Shown here: one piece after another, positions 44,492 through 52,789 of the stretch
How positions within the stretch are numbered: the first letter of the stretch is position 1
Layout of the letters: each line of letters starts with the position of its first letter
Assembly (NCBI GenBank): GCA_900554925.1
Contig: USJG01000003.1
Location: 1-53,813 of the forward strand
Length of the DNA stretch: 53,813 nucleotides
Source: an uncultured Lachnospiraceae bacterium
GTDB lineage: Bacteria; Bacillota; Clostridia; Lachnospirales; Lachnospiraceae
Reading direction: 5' to 3'
Translations under genes and position numbers: made by a program
The notes under the pieces: generated by a model
The model's database searches: none
Told to the model about the DNA's origin: nothing
Seen by the model: the letters and a program-made list of their open reading frames with translations, nothing else

Positions 44492-44501
44492 GTGGTATAC
44501 T
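44472..44501 (+). promoter_or_regulatory. Promoter of rmlA, overlapping the terminator
   Basis: TTTACA (44472-44477), an 18-base spacer and TATACT (44496-44501) with TGG before the -10 (extended). The -35 lies in the hairpin loop. Confidence 0.6.
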
Positions 44502-44551
44502 AATAGAAGCTATGCGTATGAAAGAAGGTTAAATTTCGGAGGTATATAGTG

Positions 44552-45421
44552 ATGAAAGGGATTATTTTGGCGGGAGGTTCAGGGACAAGGCTTTATCCTC
44601 TGACCAAGGCGATCAGTAAGCAGATCATGCCGGTCTATGACAAGCCTATGATTTATTATCCGTTGTCAACGCTCATGCTGGCAGGAATCAGAGAGGTGCT
44701 GATTATTTCCACCCCCAGAGATCTGCCTGTTTTTGAAGAACTGTTAGGAGATGGAAGACAGCTTGGCATGTCCTTTTCCTATGCGGTTCAGGAACAGCCC
44801 AGAGGACTGGCGGACGCCTTTATTATTGGGGCGGAATTTATAGGAAAGGACAATGTTGCGCTGGTTTTAGGAGACAACATTTTTTACGGACAGAGCTTTT
44901 CCAGAGTGCTTCGGGAAGTAGCTTCCAGAGAAAAAGGGGCGACCATTTTCGGATATTATGTGCGTGACCCCAGAGAATATGGCGTAGTAGAGTTTGATGA
45001 GACCGGCAAGGCGCTTTCCATAGAAGAAAAACCGGAAAAGCCAAGGAGCAATTATGCAGTGCCGGGATTATATTTTTATGACAATGACGTGGTTGAAATT
45101 GCCGCAAACGTGAAGCCTTCCGCAAGAGGAGAAATAGAAATTACCAGTATTAACAATGAATATTTAAGAAGAGGCACTCTGCATGTGGAAACGCTGGGAA
45201 GAGGATTTGCCTGGCTGGATACGGGCAATCATGATTCCCTTCTGGATGCTGCAGACTTTGTGGCAGCTTTCCAGAAGAGGCAGGGGCTTTATATTTCCTG
45301 CATTGAGGAAATTGCCTATAAGAGAGGATTTATCGACAGGCAGCAGCTTCTTGAACTGGCAGAGCCGCTTATGAAGACGGATTACGGAAAATATATGAAG
45401 GAAGTTGCGGAAGGTCTTTGA
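44552..45421 (+). CDS. rmlA: Glucose-1-phosphate thymidylyltransferase
   Basis: 289 residues from the ATG at 44552 (GGAGG nine bases upstream). A GTG at 44549 would add one residue. The nucleotidyltransferase motif GGSGTRLYPLT is at 8-18, with EKP and GLYFYDN later. It makes dTDP-glucose, the substrate of RmlB. Its last codons overlap the possible early start of rmlC. Confidence 0.95.
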   Translation: MKGIILAGGSGTRLYPLTKAISKQIMPVYDKPMIYYPLSTLMLAGIREVLIISTPRDLPVFEELLGDGRQLGMSFSYAVQEQPRGLADAFIIGAEFIGKDNVALVLGDNIFYGQSFSRVLREVASREKGATIFGYYVRDPREYGVVEFDETGKALSIEEKPEKPRSNYAVPGLYFYDNDVVEIAANVKPSARGEIEITSINNEYLRRGTLHVETLGRGFAWLDTGNHDSLLDAADFVAAFQKRQGLYISCIEEIAYKRGFIDRQQLLELAEPLMKTDYGKYMKEVAEGL

Positions 45422-45453
45422 TTACCGGGAAAGAAAAAGGAGAATGGGAAGAA

Positions 45454-46020
45454 ATGGGAAAAATAACAGTAGAAACATGTGAAATTGAAGGGCTTAAAGT
45501 AATAACCCCCACCGTCTTTGGTGATGAAAGAGGTTATTTTATGGAGAGCTACAATTATAATGATTATAAGGAAGCAGGAATTGACCAGGTGTTTGTACAG
45601 GATAACCAGTCATCTTCTTTAAAGAACGTTTTAAGAGGGCTTCATTTCCAGATCGATCATCCTCAGGACAAGCTGGTAAGAGTTATCTCCGGTGAGGTTT
45701 TTGATGTGGCGGTAGACTTAAGGCCGGGCTCTGCAACCTACGGAAAGTGGTTTGGCGTTATTCTTTCTGCTGAAAACAAAAAGCAGTTTTTTATTCCTAA
45801 AAATTTTGCACATGGCTTTGTAGTATTGTCGGATTATGCGGAGTTTGCTTATAAATGTACTGACTTTTATCATCCCGGCGACGAGGGCGGGCTTAGATTT
45901 GACGATCCGGATATTGGGATTGAATGGCCCTTCGAACCGGGAACTGAGCTTATCATAAATGACAGGGATAAAAACTGGTGTGGTATTAAAGAATATACGG
46001 AAAGCAGAAAGAACGGATAA
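45454..46020 (+). CDS. rmlC: dTDP-4-dehydrorhamnose 3,5-epimerase
   Basis: 188 residues from the ATG at 45454. The start at 45418 would overlap rmlA and lacks a clear site. Cupin fold with the catalytic His in RGLHFQ (about 60-65), the FFIPKNFAHGF strand and the active-site Tyr region YKCTDFY. RmlD, the last enzyme of dTDP-rhamnose synthesis, is not in the window. Confidence 0.95.
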   Translation: MGKITVETCEIEGLKVITPTVFGDERGYFMESYNYNDYKEAGIDQVFVQDNQSSSLKNVLRGLHFQIDHPQDKLVRVISGEVFDVAVDLRPGSATYGKWFGVILSAENKKQFFIPKNFAHGFVVLSDYAEFAYKCTDFYHPGDEGGLRFDDPDIGIEWPFEPGTELIINDRDKNWCGIKEYTESRKNG

Positions 46021-46025
46021 GTAGT

Positions 46026-47057
46026 ATGAAAGGTCGCGTAAAGAAAAATAAGCGTTTTCAAATAAAGAGACTGCCTAAGCCGGTAGGAATCGGCATTTTC
46101 TGGGGGATCTGTATTATTGTGGCCATTATGGTCCTTCTGCACAATAATCCGCTGGCTCCGGATCAGCATACAGAGGATTTGAAAAAGTACTGTGCCTGCG
46201 CGCTTCTTGCACTGGCAGGCATTATTTTCAGTGTATATTATGACAGAATGTTCATAATACCAAAAGAACTGTTTCAAAGCCGGGAGCTTATATGGAAGCT
46301 GGCCAAAAATGATTTTAAGAAGCGTTATGCCGGTTCTTATCTGGGGTTTTTATGGGCCCTGGTACAGCCGGTGGTAACGGTGGCAATGTACTATATTGTT
46401 TTCGATAAAGTATTTCAGACACGTTCACAGATGGTATCAAGCGGCGTTGAAGTGCCCTATGTGCTGTTCCTGACATCGGGGCTGGTGCCCTGGTTTTATT
46501 TTTCGGAGGCCATTACCAATGGAACCAATGCCCTTTTAGAGTACAGCTATCTTGTAAAAAAGGTTGTGTTTAACATTAGTATTCTGCCGATCATCAAGCT
46601 GATCGCGGCCACTTTTATCCATGTGTTTTTTACAGCGGTCCTTCTGGTGGTTGCGGCCTGTTATGGATATTATCCGACGCTTTACACCTTACAGCTTGTT
46701 TATTACAGCTTTTGCCTGTTTCTTCTGGTGCTGGCGGCAAGCTACTGCACCTGTGCAATTGTGGTGTTTTTTAAAGACCTTTCGCAAATCATCAATATCG
46801 GCCTCCAGATTGGAATGTGGGCGACGCCGATTCTATGGAATATCGGCATGATAAATAATGATAATATTGTTACACTTTTCAAATTAAATCCACTGGTTTA
46901 CATTGTAAACGGATTTCGGGATGCCATATATGGGGATGCATGGTTTTGGGAGCACTTTTATTCATCCACTTATTTTTGGATTTTTACAGTTACGCTGTTT
47001 TGTGTGGGCTCGCTGGTGTTTAAAAGGCTGAAGGTACATTTTGCGGATGTGCTGTAA
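46026..47057 (+). CDS. wzm: ABC-2-type polysaccharide exporter permease (Wzm-like)
   Basis: 343 residues. The ABC-2 core (about 85-343) has six helices, starting with the amphipathic LIWKLAKNDFKKRYAGSYLGFLW. A helical N-terminal extension of about 80 residues (helices at about 19-39 and 55-72) is unusual: typical Wzm proteins have about 260 residues. It pairs with the ATPase in the next gene (28 bases on). The ribosome binding site is weak. The stop of rmlC lies five bases upstream. Confidence 0.92.
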   Translation: MKGRVKKNKRFQIKRLPKPVGIGIFWGICIIVAIMVLLHNNPLAPDQHTEDLKKYCACALLALAGIIFSVYYDRMFIIPKELFQSRELIWKLAKNDFKKRYAGSYLGFLWALVQPVVTVAMYYIVFDKVFQTRSQMVSSGVEVPYVLFLTSGLVPWFYFSEAITNGTNALLEYSYLVKKVVFNISILPIIKLIAATFIHVFFTAVLLVVAACYGYYPTLYTLQLVYYSFCLFLLVLAASYCTCAIVVFFKDLSQIINIGLQIGMWATPILWNIGMINNDNIVTLFKLNPLVYIVNGFRDAIYGDAWFWEHFYSSTYFWIFTVTLFCVGSLVFKRLKVHFADVL

Positions 47058-47093
47058 GAAGAACAAATTTGCGGACTGTTAGGGATGATAGGT

Positions 47094-48428
47094 ATGGAAG
47101 ATAAGAAGATTGTCATAGAAGTAAAAGAACTGGAAAAGGCATATAAGCTTTACGATAAGCCTTCGGACAGATTAAAGGAAGCGCTGGGATTTAGCAGGAA
47201 AAAGCGCTATAAGGAGCATTATGCTTTAAAGGGCGTAGACATGACTGTTTATCAGGGGGAAACCGTAGGCATTATCGGCACCAATGGTTCGGGAAAGTCA
47301 ACGATCTTAAAGATTATTACCGGCGTCCTTAATCCCAGCAGCGGATCGGTGAAGGTGGACGGACGTATTTCCGCGCTGCTTGAGCTGGGAGCCGGGTTTA
47401 ATATGGAGTACAATGGAATAGAAAATATCTATTTAAACGGTACTATGATGGGATTTTCCAAAAAGGAAATTGATTTGAAGATGGAGGAGGTCTTAAAGTT
47501 TGCCGATATTGGCGATTATGTTTATCAGCCGGTTAAGACCTATTCCAGCGGTATGTTTGTGAGGCTTGCCTTTGCGCTGGCCATCAACATTGAACCGGAA
47601 ATCCTGATCGTGGATGAAGCGCTGTCGGTGGGAGATGTATTTTTTCAGGCAAAATGTTATCATAAATTTGATGAATTTAAAAAGCTGGGGAAAACCATTC
47701 TTTTTGTAAGTCACGATTTAAGCAGCATCAGCAAGTATTGTGACCGGGTTGTTCTCTTAAATCAGGGAGTGAAGTTAGGAGAAGGTTCTCCTAAGGAAAT
47801 GATAGATGCCTATAAGCAGGTACTGGTAGGACAATATCCTCTGGCGGGAGAGGGGGAGGAAACCCTTTTGGAGGATAAGGATATTAAGGACGCGGCTGCC
47901 ATGCAGACAGGTAAGGCTGCCTTGGGGAAAGCTGTCCAGGAAGGTGGCAGTATCGACGGGGAAACCGATAAAAATCCGGAGCTGCTTGAATATGGCACAA
48001 AGGCGGCTGTAATTGAGGATTACTATGTAACTGATGAAGCCGGCAGAAAATGCAGTGCAATTATAAAAGGACAGCAGTGCAGTGTACATATGACAGTACA
48101 CTTTGCAAAAGACATTCAGGCGCCTATTTTCGCATTTACAATTAAGAATATTAAAGGAGTGGAAATTACAGGAACCAACACCATGGTGGAAAAAGCTTTT
48201 TTGGAGCCTGTTAGGGCCGGAAGCAGAAAGCAGATCACCTTTACCCAGAGAATTGATCTGCAGGGAGGCGAGTATCTGCTTTCCCTTGGCGTTACGGGAT
48301 ATGAAAATGAGGATTTCCAGGTTTATCACAGGCTATATGACGTGTTGAACCTGACTGTGATCTCTGATAAAGATACGGTAGGATATTATGATACAAATTC
48401 GGAAATAACAGTTACTGACAAGAATTAG
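47094..48428 (+). CDS. wzt: ABC exporter ATPase with C-terminal polymer-recognition domain (Wzt-like)
   Basis: 444 residues from the ATG at 47094 (AGGG about nine bases upstream). Walker A GTNGSGKST (62-70), signature YSSGMFVRLA, Walker B ILIVDEA and the H-loop SHDLSS are complete. Residues about 300-444 form an extra beta-rich domain of the Wzt-C type. In known O-antigen exporters this domain binds the modified chain end. It fits the next gene, a methyltransferase-kinase that could make such an end. Confidence 0.93.
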   Translation: MEDKKIVIEVKELEKAYKLYDKPSDRLKEALGFSRKKRYKEHYALKGVDMTVYQGETVGIIGTNGSGKSTILKIITGVLNPSSGSVKVDGRISALLELGAGFNMEYNGIENIYLNGTMMGFSKKEIDLKMEEVLKFADIGDYVYQPVKTYSSGMFVRLAFALAINIEPEILIVDEALSVGDVFFQAKCYHKFDEFKKLGKTILFVSHDLSSISKYCDRVVLLNQGVKLGEGSPKEMIDAYKQVLVGQYPLAGEGEETLLEDKDIKDAAAMQTGKAALGKAVQEGGSIDGETDKNPELLEYGTKAAVIEDYYVTDEAGRKCSAIIKGQQCSVHMTVHFAKDIQAPIFAFTIKNIKGVEITGTNTMVEKAFLEPVRAGSRKQITFTQRIDLQGGEYLLSLGVTGYENEDFQVYHRLYDVLNLTVISDKDTVGYYDTNSEITVTDKN

Positions 48429-48442
48429 AAAGGAAGCATTCC

Positions 48443-50548
48443 ATGAGTGAAGAAAATAAGAGGCCGGCGCCGATCCATTTAAAGGAAGAAGAGCTGCTTA
48501 AGAAGCTGCCTGAAAAAATAGGAAATGTAACCTTAAATTATCAGTTCTATCCTGGAAAGGATCTGTACAGCGATGGCGCCATAGAGGATGAGATCCTTGC
48601 AATTGTAAAAAATGCTTCCAGAGTAGAATATCCGTCCATTATAGAGGAAAAAAAGAGCTGGCCCATTTTGTATCATCTGTCACCGCTACGGGGAAATATT
48701 GTGGATTGGCTTCCCATAAAGCCTGGAGATAAAGTGCTGGAAATCGGTTCAGGCTGCGGCGCCATTACAGAAAAGCTGGCACAGAAGGCGGGAAACGTTA
48801 CCTGCGTAGACCTTTCAGCCAAAAGAAGCCACATCAATGCATACAGAAATCAGGAGAAGGATAATATAGAAATTTATGTGGGGAACTTTACGGACATTGA
48901 ACCTTCTCTGCCGGAGGACTACGATTTTGCCTGTATGATAGGGGTGTTTGAATATGGACAGTCTTATATTCATACCAAAACGCCTTATGAAGATTTTTTG
49001 AAAATCATGAAAAAGCACGTTAAAAATAACGGTCGTATTGTTATCGCCATTGAGAATAAATTCGGTTTGAAATACTGGGCGGGATGCAAGGAGGATCACC
49101 TGGGAACCTATTTTGGCGGATTGGAAGGCTACCCGGAGGGAGGAAGCGCCCGTACCTTCACACGTGCCGGATTAGAAAAAATATTTAAAAATTGCGGTAT
49201 TGATAAATATTCCTTTTATTATCCCTACCCGGATTATAAATTTCCTACCACGATCTATTCCGATAAAAGATTGCCTGATCCGGGAGAATTAACAAATAAC
49301 ATGCGTAATTTTGACAGAGACAGGATGGTGCTCTTCAACGAAAAGTATGTTTTTGACGGTATTATAAAGGATCGGCTGTTTGATGTGTTTTCCAATTCTT
49401 ATCTGGTGGTGATCGGTGAGGATACGGATATTCAGTATGTGAAATACTCCAATGACAGGGCGGAGAGCTATGCCCTCAGAACAGAAATCCTGGATACGCC
49501 AAAGGGACGCATGGTGCGAAAGGTGCCTTTAAATGATGAGGCAGCAGAGCATATCAGAGGAATGAAGCGTTCTTATGAACTTTTAAAAAAGCGCTATGAG
49601 GGCAGCGGACTGAGGATAAACCCCTGTGAACTGTCGCAGGAGGGAGATTATGCACAGTTTCCTTTTGAGAAGGGCGTTACCCTGGAAGAGCTTTTGGACG
49701 AATGTCTGGAAAAGGATAATATGGAGGAATTTTACAGGCTGTTTGACCGATACTATGAGCTGGTATCCTACGGGGAAGATCAGCCTGCCACAGATTATGA
49801 TCTGATTTTTGCCAATATTCTGGTAGACGGTGATAACTGGACAGTGATTGATTATGAGTGGACGCTGGAGCAAAGGATACCTGCATCGGAAATTGCTTTC
49901 AGAGCTGTTTATTGTTATGTGCTGGAAGAGGGGAAAAGAGATAAATTAAATCTTGATTTGATAATAAGTAAATTGGGTATTACCCAGCAGGAGGCGGAAG
50001 ATTACCGGGAAAAAGAAAGACAATTCCAGAAACAGGTTACCGGAAAACGCAAGTCCATGGGCGAAATCAGGGCCTTGCTGGGCACTTATTCCGTGGATCC
50101 TAAAATGCTGATGGAGCGCCATCTGAAAAAAATATTGGATCAGAGGATCCAGATATATTATGACAGAGGAAATGGCTTCAGTGAAGGCGACTCCTTTTAT
50201 ATGCCGGATATTTACGTGGATGAATGCCGGATAGAGGCAGAAATTCCTGTGGACGGGAATGTAAGAGCGCTTCGCCTGGACCCGGCAGATCGGTCCTGCA
50301 TGGTAAAGATTCTAAAGCTTAGCCTGAACGGAACCCCGGTTCCCCTTCAAAAGAAATGGGTGGAAACCAATGGGAAAACAATCAGGCCCGGGTGCTATAT
50401 TTTTGATACCCAGGATCCCAATATCAATCTTAAGATGGCAGAACTTCCCATGACGGGAGAAAATATTCTTGCCATTAAGATGGAGCTGGCGCCAATACCT
50501 GAAGATATGGCGCGGGATATGATGAGTGCGGTTAAAAAGATATTTTAA
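48443..50548 (+). CDS. WbdD-like methyltransferase-kinase fusion (chain-end capping)
   Basis: 701 residues. The first domain is a class I SAM methyltransferase (EIGSGCG at 100-106, VDLS a strand later). The second is a choline-kinase/APH-type kinase fold with the catalytic loop D453-x4-N458 and metal Asp in VID470YEW. A helical part (about 510-560) and a beta-rich C-terminal domain follow. The same order (methyltransferase, kinase, helical tail) is known in WbdD, which methylates and phosphorylates the growing end of a polymer and so sets its length. Directly behind Wzm/Wzt. The substrate is an inference. Confidence 0.85.
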   Translation: MSEENKRPAPIHLKEEELLKKLPEKIGNVTLNYQFYPGKDLYSDGAIEDEILAIVKNASRVEYPSIIEEKKSWPILYHLSPLRGNIVDWLPIKPGDKVLEIGSGCGAITEKLAQKAGNVTCVDLSAKRSHINAYRNQEKDNIEIYVGNFTDIEPSLPEDYDFACMIGVFEYGQSYIHTKTPYEDFLKIMKKHVKNNGRIVIAIENKFGLKYWAGCKEDHLGTYFGGLEGYPEGGSARTFTRAGLEKIFKNCGIDKYSFYYPYPDYKFPTTIYSDKRLPDPGELTNNMRNFDRDRMVLFNEKYVFDGIIKDRLFDVFSNSYLVVIGEDTDIQYVKYSNDRAESYALRTEILDTPKGRMVRKVPLNDEAAEHIRGMKRSYELLKKRYEGSGLRINPCELSQEGDYAQFPFEKGVTLEELLDECLEKDNMEEFYRLFDRYYELVSYGEDQPATDYDLIFANILVDGDNWTVIDYEWTLEQRIPASEIAFRAVYCYVLEEGKRDKLNLDLIISKLGITQQEAEDYREKERQFQKQVTGKRKSMGEIRALLGTYSVDPKMLMERHLKKILDQRIQIYYDRGNGFSEGDSFYMPDIYVDECRIEAEIPVDGNVRALRLDPADRSCMVKILKLSLNGTPVPLQKKWVETNGKTIRPGCYIFDTQDPNINLKMAELPMTGENILAIKMELAPIPEDMARDMMSAVKKIF

Positions 50549-50569
50549 TTTTAAAGTGAGGAATTGCAA

Positions 50570-52768
50570 GTGGCTTCTCTGAAACAGAATTTAAAACAAA
50601 TACTGACAGACAGACAGCATAAGCTCTATGCAAGGGAAGTTGCTGCGAAAAATCTGACCTATGACAGTTGGATTCGTGAACAGGAAAAATGTCTTGAAAT
50701 TGACTCTTCTATTTTGGTGAAACAAAATAAAAGTCTGACAAATGATTTGAGAATGGCAATTTTTGGAAGCTGTCAAAATGAGAATGCAGGAAATCATTCA
50801 AAAAAGAACGAATTATGTCAACTTCTTGAAATTATTGACGAAAACCGTCAAAGTATGAAAAAAACCACTGGCATTCTTATTTCTAATGATTTACTCTGCC
50901 GGAATATGAAAGCTTTTTTGGAAGAAGCAAAGGCAGATATTGTTTTTTTGTCTGTCTATGAAGGGGAAGTCAGTGAAATTGCATTCAGCATGATTTGTCG
51001 TCAATTTGCTTCAAACAAAAATATAATCCTGATTTACGGGGATGAAGATATACAGAAAGAGGGCGTCAGAGAAAATCCCTGGTTCAGACCGGACTGGTCT
51101 CCGGACAGATTTTTGTCCTGTTTTTATTTTGGGGGATTTATAGCGGTCAGAATGGCGGCGCTGAAAGCAGCCTATGCATCCTGTACAGAAAAGTGGTTCC
51201 AGATCATGCAGGGACGGACTAATATAGATCTATTGTATCTGCTGCTGTTTGAGATGCTGAAAATGCAGAAGGCTTTTGTAAAAGGCCATGAAACTGCCAA
51301 ACTGCCGGTGTTCCATATTCCACAGGTACTGTATCACAGCCTGGGGAATGGCTGGGAACAGATAAAGGATGCAAAGCTGCCGGAACTGGCAGTGAAAGAA
51401 TTTGAAGCGCAGATGGTGCCAGAGAGCGGCAGGCAGATACAGAAGGAAGAAGCAGTTATGCTGTCGGTGATCATTCCCTCCAAGGATAATCCTGACGTGC
51501 TGTTTCACTGTCTGGATTCCTTGCGGGAGAGGACGGTCACGGATCATTCTTATGAAATCATCCTGGTAGACAATGGAAGCAGTGAGGAAAACAGAAAGCG
51601 TATTGCTGATAAAATAAGGGGCTTTAAAGGCGGTAAGTACCTGTATGAGCCTATGTCCTTTAATTTTTCCAGGATGTGCAATCTGGGAGCTGCTGCTGCA
51701 AAAGGGCGCCTTTTGCTTTTTTTAAATGATGATATGGAGATCATTCAGCCGGACTGGATGAATTTAATGATAGAAAAGGCCCTTCTCCCTTATGCGGGGG
51801 CTGTAGGGGCAAAGCTTCTGTATCCCGACTCTGACACGATCCAGCATGCCGGGATCACCAATCTGCGGGTAGGGCCTGCCCATAAACTACAGTTTTTAAG
51901 TGATGCCAGGGTACATTATTTCGGAATGAACAGGGGGGTTCATGATATGCTGGCAGTTACAGGCGCCTGTCTGATGGTAAAAAGAGAGGTATTTGACCAG
52001 GCCGGAGGCTTTTGTGAGGAACTGGCTGTTGCCTTTAATGATGTAGACCTGTGCTATACCATCTATGAGCAGGGATATTACAATATGGTAAGAAATGATG
52101 TGGTACTTTATCACCATGAATCTCTAAGCCGGGGAAAGGATGGGGAGTCACGGGAAAAACAGCTTCGTCTCCTTAGGGAAAAGGATATTCTTTATGAAAG
52201 GCACCAGGAAATCTATGGCTGGGACCCTTTTTATCATCCCTTTCTTACGACGGATATGCTGGAATCGGAATATTCCCCTGCTTACCGCTATCAGGTAACT
52301 TTAAACATGCCATGGTGTGAAGTGAAAAATGCCGGCAGACTGATAGAAAGAGCGCGTGAGGATCAGTGCCTTGTGGTGGGAATGGAATGTGCCATGGATA
52401 TTTATAAATGGCAGTACGGGGTATCCCCGGAAAAGGGAAAAATCAAGGTAAAACCGGAGGATATGGGTTACTATTTTCAAGGGTATTCCTTTGTTATTGG
52501 TTCGGATAACGCGTGTTATAAAAAGAAACTTCTGCTTAGAAACTGTGATAGTAAGGAGATCTGGGCGATTCCAGTGGAGGACAGATACAGACAGGATATT
52601 AAAAAGAATCTGAAAGACCAGTTAAATGTAGATTTAACTGGATTTGCGGCGAAAATGCGCAGAGAAGATATTCCTCCGGGAATTTATCAGTTTGGCATGC
52701 TGGCAGAAGATAAATGCTCCAGGCTAAAGCTTGTAAACTGGAGCAGCTGGGTATTGGAAGCAAATTAA
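50570..52768 (+). CDS. Large GT2 glycosyltransferase with degenerate N-terminal GT domain
   Basis: 732 residues from GTG at 50570 (GAGGA seven bases upstream). The TTG at 50564 is too close to it. An N-terminal GT-A-like region (about 90-290) holds YGDEDI and WSPDRFLS but lacks a clear GT2 start. A full GT2 domain (about 300-560) has SVIIPSKDN, VDNGSSEEN, the metal site FLNDDME, VTGACLMV and FNDVDLCY. About 150 more residues follow with no recognised domain. It is likely an assembly enzyme of the ABC-exported polymer. Confidence 0.88.
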   Translation: MASLKQNLKQILTDRQHKLYAREVAAKNLTYDSWIREQEKCLEIDSSILVKQNKSLTNDLRMAIFGSCQNENAGNHSKKNELCQLLEIIDENRQSMKKTTGILISNDLLCRNMKAFLEEAKADIVFLSVYEGEVSEIAFSMICRQFASNKNIILIYGDEDIQKEGVRENPWFRPDWSPDRFLSCFYFGGFIAVRMAALKAAYASCTEKWFQIMQGRTNIDLLYLLLFEMLKMQKAFVKGHETAKLPVFHIPQVLYHSLGNGWEQIKDAKLPELAVKEFEAQMVPESGRQIQKEEAVMLSVIIPSKDNPDVLFHCLDSLRERTVTDHSYEIILVDNGSSEENRKRIADKIRGFKGGKYLYEPMSFNFSRMCNLGAAAAKGRLLLFLNDDMEIIQPDWMNLMIEKALLPYAGAVGAKLLYPDSDTIQHAGITNLRVGPAHKLQFLSDARVHYFGMNRGVHDMLAVTGACLMVKREVFDQAGGFCEELAVAFNDVDLCYTIYEQGYYNMVRNDVVLYHHESLSRGKDGESREKQLRLLREKDILYERHQEIYGWDPFYHPFLTTDMLESEYSPAYRYQVTLNMPWCEVKNAGRLIERAREDQCLVVGMECAMDIYKWQYGVSPEKGKIKVKPEDMGYYFQGYSFVIGSDNACYKKKLLLRNCDSKEIWAIPVEDRYRQDIKKNLKDQLNVDLTGFAAKMRREDIPPGIYQFGMLAEDKCSRLKLVNWSSWVLEAN

Positions 52769-52789
52769 TGAAAGAAAAAGGAAATGGGA

